A stretch of 64,000 bases of DNA from TMED109 sp002171375 (lineage in GTDB: Bacteria; Pseudomonadota; Alphaproteobacteria; TMED109), in contig CBFHON010000006.1 of NCBI GenBank assembly GCA_965657505.1, positions 75,617 through 139,616 of the forward strand. Direction: 5' to 3'. The notes beneath the pieces are model-generated. The model was not told where the DNA came from and ran no database searches. It saw only the letters and a list, made by a program, of their open reading frames with translations. Both the position numbers and the translations under genes were made by a program. Of the stretch, positions 1 to 7,871 are shown one piece after another; positions within the stretch are counted from its first letter, which is position 1; each line of letters opens with the position of its first letter.

Positions 1-119
1 TTAGACCTTCCTGCAAAACATACCTCAGGTAAATTTGTATGAGGAAATTGTGATATATCCGCTGCCGCTGTATAGTGCTCTGCTTGTTGATAAAAAATTA
101 AATTTTTATTTTCATTCAA
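1..119 (-). CDS. engB: EngB/YsxC ribosome-biogenesis GTPase, N-terminal fragment (cut by window edge)
   Basis: Only the first 39 or so codons are present, because the gene runs off the left edge. Translation from a TTG at 119 gives a short leader and then PEVCFAGRSN, the segment that leads into the G1 P-loop of the EngB family (PEVAFAGRSNVGKSS in relatives). EngB is a GTPase needed for large ribosomal subunit assembly. The TTG is chosen because in-frame stops lie just upstream and an AGG-type ribosome site sits about 8 nt before it. The gene starts 12 nt after the yidC stop, matching the conserved order rpmH-rnpA-yidC-engB. The catalytic motifs lie outside the window. Confidence 0.85.
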   Translation of the reverse strand, partial: MNENKNLIFYQQAEHYTAAADISQFPHTNLPEVCFAGRS

Positions 120-131
120 TTTATTTACCTA

Positions 132-1814
132 TTATTTAGCTTGTTTTTCATTATCCAATTTTTTCATAATGATCCATTGTTGAGCAATTGATAATACATT
201 ATTACACGTCCAATATAACACTAATCCAGCAGCAAATTGCGCAAATAAAAAGATAAATATGAAAGGAAGCATTGCCATGACTTTAGCCTGAACAGGATCC
301 GGAGGTGCTGGATTCAATTTTTGTTGAAGAAACATAGTAGCACCCATTAAAAGCGGCCATATTCCAATAATTAGAAAAGAAGGAAGATCAATAGGAATCA
401 ATCCAAATAAGTTAAAAATTGAGTATGGGTCAGGTACAGATAAATCTTCTATCCAACCATAGAATGGGGCTTGTCTCATTTCTAAAGTTACAGTTAGAAC
501 CTTATATAATGCAAAAAATACTGGGATTTGAAGAAGTATAGGTAAACATCCTGCTAAAGGATTAGCTTTTTCTTTTTTATATAAAGCCATCACTTCTTTT
601 TGCATTTGTACTTTATCATTTCCATACCTTTCTCTAATTTCCATCATTTTAGGCTGTAGCACTTTCATCTTACTCATAGATTTGAAAGATTTATTAGCTA
701 AAGGAAATAAAATAATTCTTATACAAATGGTAAGAGCTATAATAGCCAGACCAACGTTACCTAAGTAGGATGAGAAAAAGTTTAAAAGATAAGCAAGTGG
801 TTTAGTAATTACATAGAACCAACCAAAATCAATTGCTTTATCAAACATAGGAATGCCATTCTTCTCATGTTTATCTAAGATAGGCAATTCTTTGGCTCCA
901 GTATAAAATTGTGAAGAGTAACTACTTTCTGAATTAGAACGAATATTAATTTGTGGCCCTAAATAGCTTGTCTGAAATTTAATATTTTCTGTATGATCAA
1001 AACTTTGAAAAAATGCTTCAAAGCTAAGTTTTTGATTTGGAATTAAAGCTGCTAGCCAATATTTATCTGTAATACCTATCCAACCAGTATTGGATTTTTC
1101 AGATATTTTTTTTTCATCTTCTAAGTCATCGTAGTCTATTTCTTTTACTCTATCATTGAGCACTCCAATAGGACCTTCATGCAAAATAAATAAGCCAGAA
1201 AGTTTAGGAAAACCAGTTCTATTTAATAACCCATAAGGATAAAGATTAAGATCTTCAGAGGTATTATTAGTAACTGTTTGTTCAATATTAAACATGTATT
1301 CATTATCTATACTAATTTTCCTTTTAAAAATTAAGCCACTTCCATTATCCCAAGTTAGAGTTACCGGCGAGTTAGGACTAATTGTATTTTTATCACTTAT
1401 CCATACAGTATTAGGTTTTGGTAGCTCTATATTACTATTAGTACTTACCCATCCATACTCAGCAAAATATGAATTATTAGACCCTTTGGGAGATAAATAT
1501 TTAACGCTTTCAGAATTAGGTGAGAGGTCTGTAAGATAATTTTTTAAAATTATATCATCAATTCTACCACCTGTAAGTGTTATTGAACCATTAATATATT
1601 GATTATTAATATTAATTCTTTCACTTTCACCTATAATTTCATTTCTAGCTTTAGGTGTTTCTGTAATAATTTCTGGCGTGGGAGCAAAAGAGTCTTCTTT
1701 TTCTTGAACAGTATTACTTTTAGGGACTTCTTCAGCTGGAAATAATAATTGAAAACCCAGTAAAACAACCAGAGAAGCTAAAATTGCCAGCAGTAAATTT
1801 TTTTGATCACCCAT
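132..1814 (-). CDS. yidC: Membrane protein insertase YidC
   Basis: This is a 560-residue YidC/Oxa1-type insertase, which inserts and folds inner-membrane proteins alone or with SecYEG. The layout is that of the Gram-negative form: a first membrane helix at about residues 6-25, a large periplasmic beta domain at about 60-330, then the conserved five-helix core from about 337 to 550. The positively charged groove residue is present as Arg366 in TICIRIILFPL. The core motif GCLPILLQIPVFFALY lies near 422. The C-terminus is short and lysine-containing. The gene lies 27 nt downstream of rnpA and is probably co-transcribed with rpmH, rnpA and engB. Confidence 0.97.
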   Translation of the reverse strand: MGDQKNLLLAILASLVVLLGFQLLFPAEEVPKSNTVQEKEDSFAPTPEIITETPKARNEIIGESERININNQYINGSITLTGGRIDDIILKNYLTDLSPNSESVKYLSPKGSNNSYFAEYGWVSTNSNIELPKPNTVWISDKNTISPNSPVTLTWDNGSGLIFKRKISIDNEYMFNIEQTVTNNTSEDLNLYPYGLLNRTGFPKLSGLFILHEGPIGVLNDRVKEIDYDDLEDEKKISEKSNTGWIGITDKYWLAALIPNQKLSFEAFFQSFDHTENIKFQTSYLGPQINIRSNSESSYSSQFYTGAKELPILDKHEKNGIPMFDKAIDFGWFYVITKPLAYLLNFFSSYLGNVGLAIIALTICIRIILFPLANKSFKSMSKMKVLQPKMMEIRERYGNDKVQMQKEVMALYKKEKANPLAGCLPILLQIPVFFALYKVLTVTLEMRQAPFYGWIEDLSVPDPYSIFNLFGLIPIDLPSFLIIGIWPLLMGATMFLQQKLNPAPPDPVQAKVMAMLPFIFIFLFAQFAAGLVLYWTCNNVLSIAQQWIIMKKLDNEKQAK

Positions 1815-1841
1815 TATATATCCTTATGGAATATTCGTATA

Positions 1842-2303
1842 TTATATTTTTTTTATATACTTTGTCTCTTTTAGCGCGTTTAATAGATCAGTTTTTAGTA
1901 AACTTATATTTCTATTATAAGTAGTATTTCTAGCTATTAAAACATAGTANNNNNNNNNNNNNNNNNNNNNNNNNNNNNNNNNNNNNNNNNNNNNNNNNNN
2001 NNNNNNNNNNNNNNNNNNNNNNNNNNNNNNNNNNNNNNNNNNNNNNNAACTATTTTTTTTAGCATATTTTAATAAAACATCTTTTGCTAAAACTCTTAAT
2101 TTTCTTTTACATTTATTTCTAATTACTGCATTACCAATTTTTTTTGTTGCTGTAACACCAAACCTAATAAGTTGATGTTTTGTATCTTCTTTATTACTTA
2201 TTACTTGAAGCACAAGGCCTTCTTGTGGAGATGACAATCCTTCTTTTGAAAGCTTAATAAAATCAACTCTTTTTTTTATAGATTGTATATCACAAGACAT
2301 CAT
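1842..2303 (-). CDS. rnpA: Ribonuclease P protein component, interrupted by an assembly gap
   Basis: This is the protein subunit of RNase P, which helps the catalytic RNA remove 5' leaders from pre-tRNAs. The sequence before the gap has the family core FGVTATKKIGNAVIRN followed by the basic RNR-like helix (residues 62-70). After the gap YYVLIARNTTYNR matches the last strand and helix. A run of 98 Ns (1950-2047) sits between them. Read literally, the protein would be 153 residues with 33 unknown, whereas RnpA is usually about 110-130, so the N run probably overstates the missing length. The start has two adjacent ATGs (2303 and 2300), 6-9 nt after the rpmH stop. Confidence 0.93.
   Translation of the reverse strand: MMSCDIQSIKKRVDFIKLSKEGLSSPQEGLVLQVISNKEDTKHQLIRFGVTATKKIGNAVIRNKCKRKLRVLAKDVLLKYAKKNSXXXXXXXXXXXXXXXXXXXXXXXXXXXXXXXXXYYVLIARNTTYNRNISLLKTDLLNALKETKYIKKI
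1950..2047. other. Assembly gap (98 N) inside rnpA
   Basis: This is a run of 98 undetermined bases. The rnpA reading frame is the same on both sides if the gap is taken literally. Alignment to the usual RnpA architecture suggests that only about 5-12 residues are missing, so the number of Ns is probably nominal. Confidence 0.95.
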
Positions 2304-2309
2304 TATCAG

Positions 2310-2444
2310 CTAGGCAGAGAGAACTTTTCTACCTTTTGCTCTTCTTCTTGCTAAAACTAATCTTCCATTTTTAGTAGCCATTCTTGATCTAAAGCCATGG
2401 CGTCTTGCTCTAACAAGTCTACTAGGTTGGAATGTACGTTTCAT
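2310..2444 (-). CDS. rpmH: 50S ribosomal protein L34
   Basis: This 44-residue protein starts MKRTFQPSRLVRARRHGFR and ends RRRAKGRKVLSA, an almost canonical L34, a small basic protein of the large ribosomal subunit. A GGAG ribosome site lies about 8 nt before the ATG at 2444. It is the first gene of the minus-strand rpmH-rnpA-yidC-engB run and is divergent from the membrane protein gene at 2598. The 150-bp AT-rich spacer between them must hold promoters for both. No -35/-10 pair there is good enough to call. Confidence 0.98.
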   Translation of the reverse strand: MKRTFQPSRLVRARRHGFRSRMATKNGRLVLARRRAKGRKVLSA

Positions 2445-2597
2445 CTAAATTTCTCCATCATTATAAAATCTTAATATTACTTATTCCGAATTATACTTAT
2501 AAATTAAAAACTTTAAAGCCGTAATTAATATCTAAATACATATGGAAAGCTTTATATATTATATTTATTAAATTATAGCACTATCTTTTTTAATAAA

Positions 2598-3326
2598 ATG
2601 GTATATTTGTTTCAAATGGGAAAATATTGGAAATTAGTTTTATTAGCAACATTTTTGTTAGTAATTATTTTGCTTAACTATACTGGATTTTTTTCTATTC
2701 TAAATATTAATTTTATTAACCAGCATCATGATTATATTTTAAGTTACATACAAGTAAATTTTTACCGTGCTTCTATTTTGTTTATATTACTTTATATAGT
2801 AACAGTTATTTTTTCATTGCCAGGCGTTTGGTTGCTAACAGTATCAGGGGGGTATGTGTTTGGTTGGAAAATTGGATGCTTTTTAACAGTTATTGCAGCA
2901 ACAATAGGGGCTTGTATAATATTTTTAATGGCCAAGAGCCTTTTAAGAGGTTTTTTTAGCAAAAAAATTATTAATAAAAAAAGCATCTTGCAAAGAATAG
3001 AACATGGAATAAATAATAACGCTTTTTATTATTTATTATTTATGAGACTTATGCCAATATTTCCATTTGTGTTTGTGAATATAGCTCCTGCATTATTAGG
3101 AATTCGTTTTAAAATTTATGCCGTTACTACGCTTATAGGCATAATTCCAGGAACAGCTGTTTATGCTCTTCTAGGAGAGGGTGCAAGTGAAGTATTTATT
3201 TCTGGTGATATTTTAAGTATCAATGGTTATGATTCAACAAAAATAATTATAGGTTTATCAGGTTTGTCAATTTTATCTCTTTCGCCATTAATAATTAAAT
3301 ATATAAAGTTTTATAAAAACAAATAA
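2598..3326 (+). CDS. TVP38/TMEM64 family (VTT domain) membrane protein
   Basis: This is a 242-residue integral membrane protein of the VTT/DedA-like superfamily. Family signatures visible are SLPGVWLLTVSGGYVFG (about 73-89) with the adjacent ATIGACIIFLMAK, then MRLMPIFPF (149-157) and GIIPGTAVYALLGEGASE (181-198). These are the two re-entrant-loop segments conserved in the family. About five to six hydrophobic segments are apparent. Members are linked to membrane homeostasis and lipid scrambling, and the precise substrate here is unknown. A second ATG lies at codon 7, and neither start has a convincing ribosome site. The next gene, an ABC ATPase, starts 14 nt downstream, so the two may be co-transcribed. 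Confidence 0.88.
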   Translation: MVYLFQMGKYWKLVLLATFLLVIILLNYTGFFSILNINFINQHHDYILSYIQVNFYRASILFILLYIVTVIFSLPGVWLLTVSGGYVFGWKIGCFLTVIAATIGACIIFLMAKSLLRGFFSKKIINKKSILQRIEHGINNNAFYYLLFMRLMPIFPFVFVNIAPALLGIRFKIYAVTTLIGIIPGTAVYALLGEGASEVFISGDILSINGYDSTKIIIGLSGLSILSLSPLIIKYIKFYKNK

Positions 3327-3340
3327 TATGGATTACTATT

Positions 3341-4102
3341 TTGTCAAATCATAAAATAATGAATACGCCTTTAGATACAGTCGTTTCTGTGGAAAATGTC
3401 TCTAAAAATTATGGAGATATAAAAGCCGTAAATAATATTTCTTTCACAATAGAAAAATCTCATACATTAGGATTATTAGGAAGTAATGGAGCAGGAAAAA
3501 CTACTATAATTATGATGCTGATGGGAATTTTAAAATCCTCATCTGGAAAAATAAATATTTTAAATAAAAATATTTATAAGTTCAGAAACCAGATATCAAA
3601 AGAAATTAATTTTGCTTCACCATTTGTTGAACTTCCTCATAAATTAACAGTATTACAAAACCTAACGGTATTTGGACATATTTATGGAGTAAAAAATTTA
3701 TCATATAAAATAGAAAAATTAGCTCAAGATTTAGATATAAAAGATTTATTAAAAAGAAGGGTAGGTAGGCTATCTGCTGGACAGAAAACAAGAGTATCAA
3801 TTGCTAAATCATTGATTAATGATCCCAAAATACTATTTTTAGATGAGCCAACTGCTTCATTAGATCCTGATCATGCTGATTGGATACGTACATATCTAGA
3901 ACACTATAAAAATATCTCTGGAGCAACATTCATAATTGCCTCTCATAATATGCCAGAAGTAGAGAGGATGTGTAATAATGTAATTATGATGGGTAGAGGC
4001 AAAGTAATTGATCAAGGGACACCATCCGATCTAATAAAACGTTATAAGAGAAATAATCTTGAACAAGTTTTTTTACAATTGGCAAGAAATGATAGGGTAT
4101 AG
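3341..4102 (+). CDS. ABC-2 type transporter, ATP-binding protein
   Basis: This is a 253-residue ABC ATPase with Walker A GSNGAGKT (about 47-54), signature LSAGQ (about 147), Walker B ILFLDEPTASLDP and switch histidine in ASHNMPEVERMC. The single-domain form and the ABC-2 permease 6 nt downstream indicate an exporter of the NatA/drug-exporter type. The cargo cannot be deduced. The longest form begins with TTG at 3341 after a weak GGAT site. An ATG at 3359 would shorten it by six residues without touching the domain. Confidence 0.92.
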   Translation: MSNHKIMNTPLDTVVSVENVSKNYGDIKAVNNISFTIEKSHTLGLLGSNGAGKTTIIMMLMGILKSSSGKINILNKNIYKFRNQISKEINFASPFVELPHKLTVLQNLTVFGHIYGVKNLSYKIEKLAQDLDIKDLLKRRVGRLSAGQKTRVSIAKSLINDPKILFLDEPTASLDPDHADWIRTYLEHYKNISGATFIIASHNMPEVERMCNNVIMMGRGKVIDQGTPSDLIKRYKRNNLEQVFLQLARNDRV

Positions 4103-4108
4103 TACTCA

Positions 4109-4906
4109 ATGATTTTATTCATTAGAAGAATTTATGCAATGATACTTAGGCACATTTATTTATTTATGGTTTCATGGCCTAGAGTTTTAGAATTAATTTA
4201 CTGGCCGTTTTTAAATATGGTTTTGTGGGCATTTATGAGTAAATTTCTTGCCCAAAACTCTAATTTTTTTCTATTAGCGTCGGGAGTTTTGATTGCTTCA
4301 GTAATTATGTGGGATACTTTATTTAGGGGACAATTAGGAGTAACTTTATCATTTATAGAAGAGCTTTGGTCTAGAAATTTAGGAAATATTGCAGTATCTC
4401 CATTAAAACCTATAGAATTAATTTTATCATTGATAGTTGCAAGTCTTATAAGAACAATAATAGGTGTTGGTGGAGCAGGCCTAGCAGCTTATTTTTTATT
4501 TGATTTCCAGATACCTTCTTATGGCTTAGGTTTTATATTATTTTTCATAAATTTGATCGTTATGGGTTGGTCTTTAGGCTTAGCAATATGTGCCTTATTA
4601 ATTCGTTTCGGCTTATCTGCAGAGACTTTTGCCTGGGCGGCATTATTTTTTATTCAACCTTTATGTGGGGTTTTTTATCCAATAAGTATTTTGCCAGAAT
4701 GGCTTCAACCTGTCTCAATGTTAATTCCTGCAACATATATATTTGAAGGAATGCGTCTAACTTTTTTTGATGGTATTTTTCAAGTTGATCTTCTATTAAA
4801 AGCTTGTTTTATAAATTTAATATATATATTTATTGGAGTAAGTTTATTATTATATTCTTATTCTTTTGCTAAAAAGAAAGGATTACTATTAGGAAATGCG
4901 GAGTAA
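4109..4906 (+). CDS. ABC-2 type transporter, permease protein
   Basis: This 265-residue protein has six predicted membrane segments of the ABC2_membrane type. The N-terminus contains SWPRVLELIYWPFLNMVLW, where this family keeps an amphipathic connecting helix. GVFYPISILPEWLQPVSMLIPATYIFEGMR near the C-terminus is the conserved re-entrant segment of ABC-2 permeases. It follows the ATPase by 6 nt and should form a 2+2 exporter with it. The NodJ-like polysaccharide exporters are the closest well-known type, but nothing here shows the substrate. Confidence 0.9.
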   Translation: MILFIRRIYAMILRHIYLFMVSWPRVLELIYWPFLNMVLWAFMSKFLAQNSNFFLLASGVLIASVIMWDTLFRGQLGVTLSFIEELWSRNLGNIAVSPLKPIELILSLIVASLIRTIIGVGGAGLAAYFLFDFQIPSYGLGFILFFINLIVMGWSLGLAICALLIRFGLSAETFAWAALFFIQPLCGVFYPISILPEWLQPVSMLIPATYIFEGMRLTFFDGIFQVDLLLKACFINLIYIFIGVSLLLYSYSFAKKKGLLLGNAE

Positions 4907-4911
4907 AAAAA

Positions 4912-5559
4912 TTGTCTGAAATTAGATTTTGGTGGGTAAGACATGCCCCTGTTATTGGAAATAATGGGTGTTGTTATGGTGATAACGATGTCGATTGTGA
5001 TGTAAGTGATCAAGATTCATATAAGATATTATCTGATATCTTACCTAAAAATGCGTATGCATATTCTTCACATTTAACAAGAACTATTAAAACTATGGAT
5101 GCTACTATTAAAGAAGGGTTTAAATATAAAGACTATAGCATAGATAAAAATTTTGGAGAGCAAAACCTTGGAGAATGGCAAGGGCTTAAATATGAAAAAT
5201 TAGAAGAAACTACAAAAGAATTAAATGTTTTTCATCCAACTTGGTTATGTGATCCAAAATACACTCCTCCTGGAGGAGAAAGTTATAATAATTTATATAA
5301 TCGCGTCATTACTGGTATTGAAAATATAATAGATACGAGGAAAGAAGGAGATATAGTTATATTTTCTCATGGAGGCCCAATAAAAGCAGCTATTGCTCAT
5401 TCCATTGGGGCTGAGCCAAATTATACATTACCCTTTTGGATTGATAATCTAGCAGTAAGTAGGTTTGATTTTTTAGATGGCATATGCAGAGTAAGGTTCA
5501 TTAATTTATTACCTAAAATAATTTATAACTCTAAAAATATATATGAAAGGTTTATATAA
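4912..5559 (+). CDS. Histidine phosphatase family protein (phosphoglycerate mutase-like fold)
   Basis: This 215-residue member of the histidine phosphatase superfamily has the phospho-acceptor in WWVRHAP (His11; RHA in place of the usual RHG). It also has the conserved arginine segment SSHLTRTIKT, the loop GEQNLGEWQGLKYE and the second catalytic histidine in FSHGGPIKAA. Family members include alpha-ribazole phosphatase (CobC) and sugar-phosphate phosphatases. The specificity cannot be called, and no cobalamin gene is nearby. The start is a TTG at 4912 with a GGAG ribosome site overlapping the end of the upstream permease gene. Confidence 0.88.
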   Translation: MSEIRFWWVRHAPVIGNNGCCYGDNDVDCDVSDQDSYKILSDILPKNAYAYSSHLTRTIKTMDATIKEGFKYKDYSIDKNFGEQNLGEWQGLKYEKLEETTKELNVFHPTWLCDPKYTPPGGESYNNLYNRVITGIENIIDTRKEGDIVIFSHGGPIKAAIAHSIGAEPNYTLPFWIDNLAVSRFDFLDGICRVRFINLLPKIIYNSKNIYERFI

Positions 5560-5562
5560 AAA

Positions 5563-6186
5563 ATGAAATCACCTTTTTTAAAAGGAATAAAAAGAGGTAT
5601 AGGCATATCAATAGTCTTAGTGATTTTTTGGTTACTATCTGATTTTTTCTATTTTAGTAAGCTAGATAATAAAAATAAAGTTAATTTAGAATCGAGACAA
5701 GATGCGAGTATAGGAGGAGATTTTGATTTAATAGGTAAAAATGAAAAAAAATATAATATTGAAAGTTTCAAAGGCAAACCATTATTAATATTTTTTGGCT
5801 TTGCATCTTGCCCAGATATTTGTCCATATGGTTTGACAATGATTAGTAGTGTTTTAGATTCTTTAGATAAAGAAAGTAATAAGATAAATGCTGTTTTTAT
5901 TACTTTAGATCCAGAGAGAGATGATTATGAAAAGGTGTCAGAATTTGCAAATATATTTCATAAAGAAATCATTGGACTATCAGGCAGTCAAGAACAGGTA
6001 GATAAAGCAGCTCTAGCTTGGAGGGTCTACAAGAAGAAAGTTTTATTAGAAGATTCTGATTTAGAATATACAATTGACCATTCAGCTTTTATATATTTAA
6101 TGGATAGAAATGGAAAATATTATACTCATTTTCCACATAATGTAGATGCTGAAGAAATATTAAAAGAATTAAAGGCATTTATATAA
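5563..6186 (+). CDS. SCO1/SenC family copper chaperone-like protein
   Basis: This 207-residue protein is anchored by one N-terminal membrane helix (about 13-30) and followed by a periplasmic thioredoxin fold. The copper-binding CxxxC is present (Cys83, Cys87 in FASCPDICPYG), as is the distal histidine (His173 in DHSAFIYLMD). The full metal-site set suggests a working assembly factor for the CuA centre of cytochrome c oxidase or a related periplasmic redox role. It starts 3 nt after the histidine phosphatase gene. Its stop lies 1 nt from the stop of the convergent aldolase gene. Confidence 0.93.
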   Translation: MKSPFLKGIKRGIGISIVLVIFWLLSDFFYFSKLDNKNKVNLESRQDASIGGDFDLIGKNEKKYNIESFKGKPLLIFFGFASCPDICPYGLTMISSVLDSLDKESNKINAVFITLDPERDDYEKVSEFANIFHKEIIGLSGSQEQVDKAALAWRVYKKKVLLEDSDLEYTIDHSAFIYLMDRNGKYYTHFPHNVDAEEILKELKAFI

Positions 6187-6187
6187 A

Positions 6188-6961
6188 TTAGTCTTTGTAA
6201 GAGGGGTCTATCTTTTCCATTAATCTCATCATGGCATTGAAAGCTAGTTCACCTTTATCAGAATTCTCAATTTCATTCGCATGTGATTTTGCTATGTTAT
6301 CTGAAACTTCAATTAAATCTTCATTTGTAGACCTAGCTAAAGTTTGAATAAGGCATGCTCTTTCCAGTGAGTGAAGCCTAATAAATGCATGAGGTATAGT
6401 TGAACCTACAGATAACAAACCATGATTTCTAAGAATCATAACACTCTTTTTACCTAAATTATCTGATAATCTGTCACACTCTTCTTTCCTTACAGTTACG
6501 CCTTCAAAGTCATGAAAAGCAATTTGGTTAGTTAATGCTGTACTATCAAAATCAATATTTTTTATAGGTTCTTTTAGAGCTGCAGCTGCCATTCCAGCTG
6601 GAGTATGCGTATGCATCACACAATGTGCATCTTCTCTAGAAGAGTGAATTGCTGAATGAATTATAAACCCAGCCGGATTAACAGGATATTCGCTTTCTCC
6701 AACTATATTTCCATCCAAATCTATTTTTACTAAATTTGAAGCTGTAACCTCATCATAACGTAAGCCAAAAGGATTAATTAAAAAATGTTTTTCAGGTCCA
6801 GGAACTCTTACAGTTATATGTCCATAAATTAAATAATCCCACTTTAAATGATTAAATATTCTATATGCTGCGGCTAACTGTATCCTTAAATCTTTCTCAG
6901 TTAAGTTTTGAATTTTGGGTTTAAAAATATCTAGTTTAGTTACTTTATTGTACTTTTCCAT
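6188..6961 (-). CDS. Class II aldolase/adducin family protein
   Basis: This is a class II aldolase-fold protein with the zinc-binding HxH pair in VMHTHTPAGMAA (about residues 117 and 119 from the start chosen here) and a third histidine in LRNHGLLSVG. The family includes fuculose- and ribulose-phosphate aldolases and many uncharacterised enzymes, and the substrate is unknown. The reading frame extends upstream to an ATG at 7003. The ATG at 6961 is preferred because a GGAAAAG site precedes it and the extra 14 residues show no domain similarity. The protein is about 257 residues. It is divergent from the SDR gene at 7043. Confidence 0.88.
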   Translation of the reverse strand: MEKYNKVTKLDIFKPKIQNLTEKDLRIQLAAAYRIFNHLKWDYLIYGHITVRVPGPEKHFLINPFGLRYDEVTASNLVKIDLDGNIVGESEYPVNPAGFIIHSAIHSSREDAHCVMHTHTPAGMAAAALKEPIKNIDFDSTALTNQIAFHDFEGVTVRKEECDRLSDNLGKKSVMILRNHGLLSVGSTIPHAFIRLHSLERACLIQTLARSTNEDLIEVSDNIAKSHANEIENSDKGELAFNAMMRLMEKIDPSYKD

Positions 6962-7042
6962 TTTACACTTTTCCAAATTATGAATATGATCAAACGCTAA
7001 CATATTTGAAAATATTTATAAATAAAGAATGAAAGGTACAGC

Positions 7043-7822
7043 ATGGACAATAACCCATTATTTGATTTAAAAGGAAAAACAGCCGTAATAACTGGTTCTA
7101 GCCGAGGTATAGGAAAAGCAATAGCCGTTAGGATGGCTCAGTATGGGGCCAAAGTAATGATTTCAAGTAGAAAAATAGATGCTTGTAATGAAGTTGTAGA
7201 AGAAATAAAGGCTTTAGGCGGAGAGGCTTATGCTGAAGAATGTAATATTTCTAGTAAAGATGCTTTACAAAATCTTTGTGATGTATCGTATGAAAAATTG
7301 GGTAAGGTTGATATTTTAGTATTAAATGCAGCTTCTAATCCTTATTACGGGCCATTAGCTAAAATTACAGATGAAGCCTTCGATAAGGTTATGAATAATA
7401 ATGTTAAATCAAATCTTTGGCTTTCTAATATGATTATTCCTAAAATGGCAGAAGCAGGAGGAGGAAAAGTAATAGTTATTTCATCTATAGCTGGAATAAC
7501 TGGAAGCGATGTTCTTGGCGCATACTCTATATCTAAAACAGCTGATTTAGGGTTAGTTAGATCGCTCGCTGTTGAATGGGGACCTCAGAATATTAATGTA
7601 AATGCTTTATTGCCTGGTATAATAAAAACTAATTTTGCAAAAGCGTTATGGGAAAACCCAGAAATTTTAGGAAATGTTGAAAAAAATGCTCCTTTAAGGA
7701 GAATAGGAATCCCAGATGAGGTTGCCGGTGCAGCAATTATGCTTGCTTCTGAATCAGGAGGTTTTATTACTGGCCAAACTATAGTTATGGATGGAGGCGT
7801 TACTATATCTGGAACTGCATAA
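7043..7822 (+). CDS. Short-chain dehydrogenase/reductase (SDR) family oxidoreductase
   Basis: This is a 259-residue classical SDR. The cofactor motif TGSSRGIGKA (about 17-26), NAAS (about 95-98), the catalytic serine in ISSIAG (about 147-148) and YSISK (Tyr161, Lys165) are all present. The C-terminus RRIGIPDEVAGAAIMLASESGGFITGQTIVMDGG is typical of FabG-like NAD(P)-dependent reductases. The substrate is not evident. The divergent aldolase and the convergent beta-oxidation genes give only a general metabolic context. Transcription ends at the palindromic terminator just downstream. Confidence 0.9.
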   Translation: MDNNPLFDLKGKTAVITGSSRGIGKAIAVRMAQYGAKVMISSRKIDACNEVVEEIKALGGEAYAEECNISSKDALQNLCDVSYEKLGKVDILVLNAASNPYYGPLAKITDEAFDKVMNNNVKSNLWLSNMIIPKMAEAGGGKVIVISSIAGITGSDVLGAYSISKTADLGLVRSLAVEWGPQNINVNALLPGIIKTNFAKALWENPEILGNVEKNAPLRRIGIPDEVAGAAIMLASESGGFITGQTIVMDGGVTISGTA

Positions 7823-7834
7823 AATTAATCTTTA

Positions 7835-7862
7835 TAAGGCCTCAAATATATTTGAGGCCTTA
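7835..7862. terminator. Bidirectional palindromic terminator between convergent genes
   Basis: This is a 28-nt perfect inverted repeat with arms TAAGGCCTCAAAT and its complement around a central AT pair. It is GC-rich against the local background. It lies in the 49-nt spacer between the SDR gene and the convergent thiolase gene. AT-rich tracts flank it on both sides, fitting a terminator that serves both directions. Confidence 0.8.
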
Positions 7863-7871
7863 ATTTAATCA

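Noticed and set aside
1294..1539. Plus-strand open frame inside yidC, and similar antisense frames throughout the window (for example 8131-8319, 22 kb and 46 kb regions)
   Set aside because: They mirror strongly coding genes on the other strand and have no ribosome sites or domains; they are shadows.
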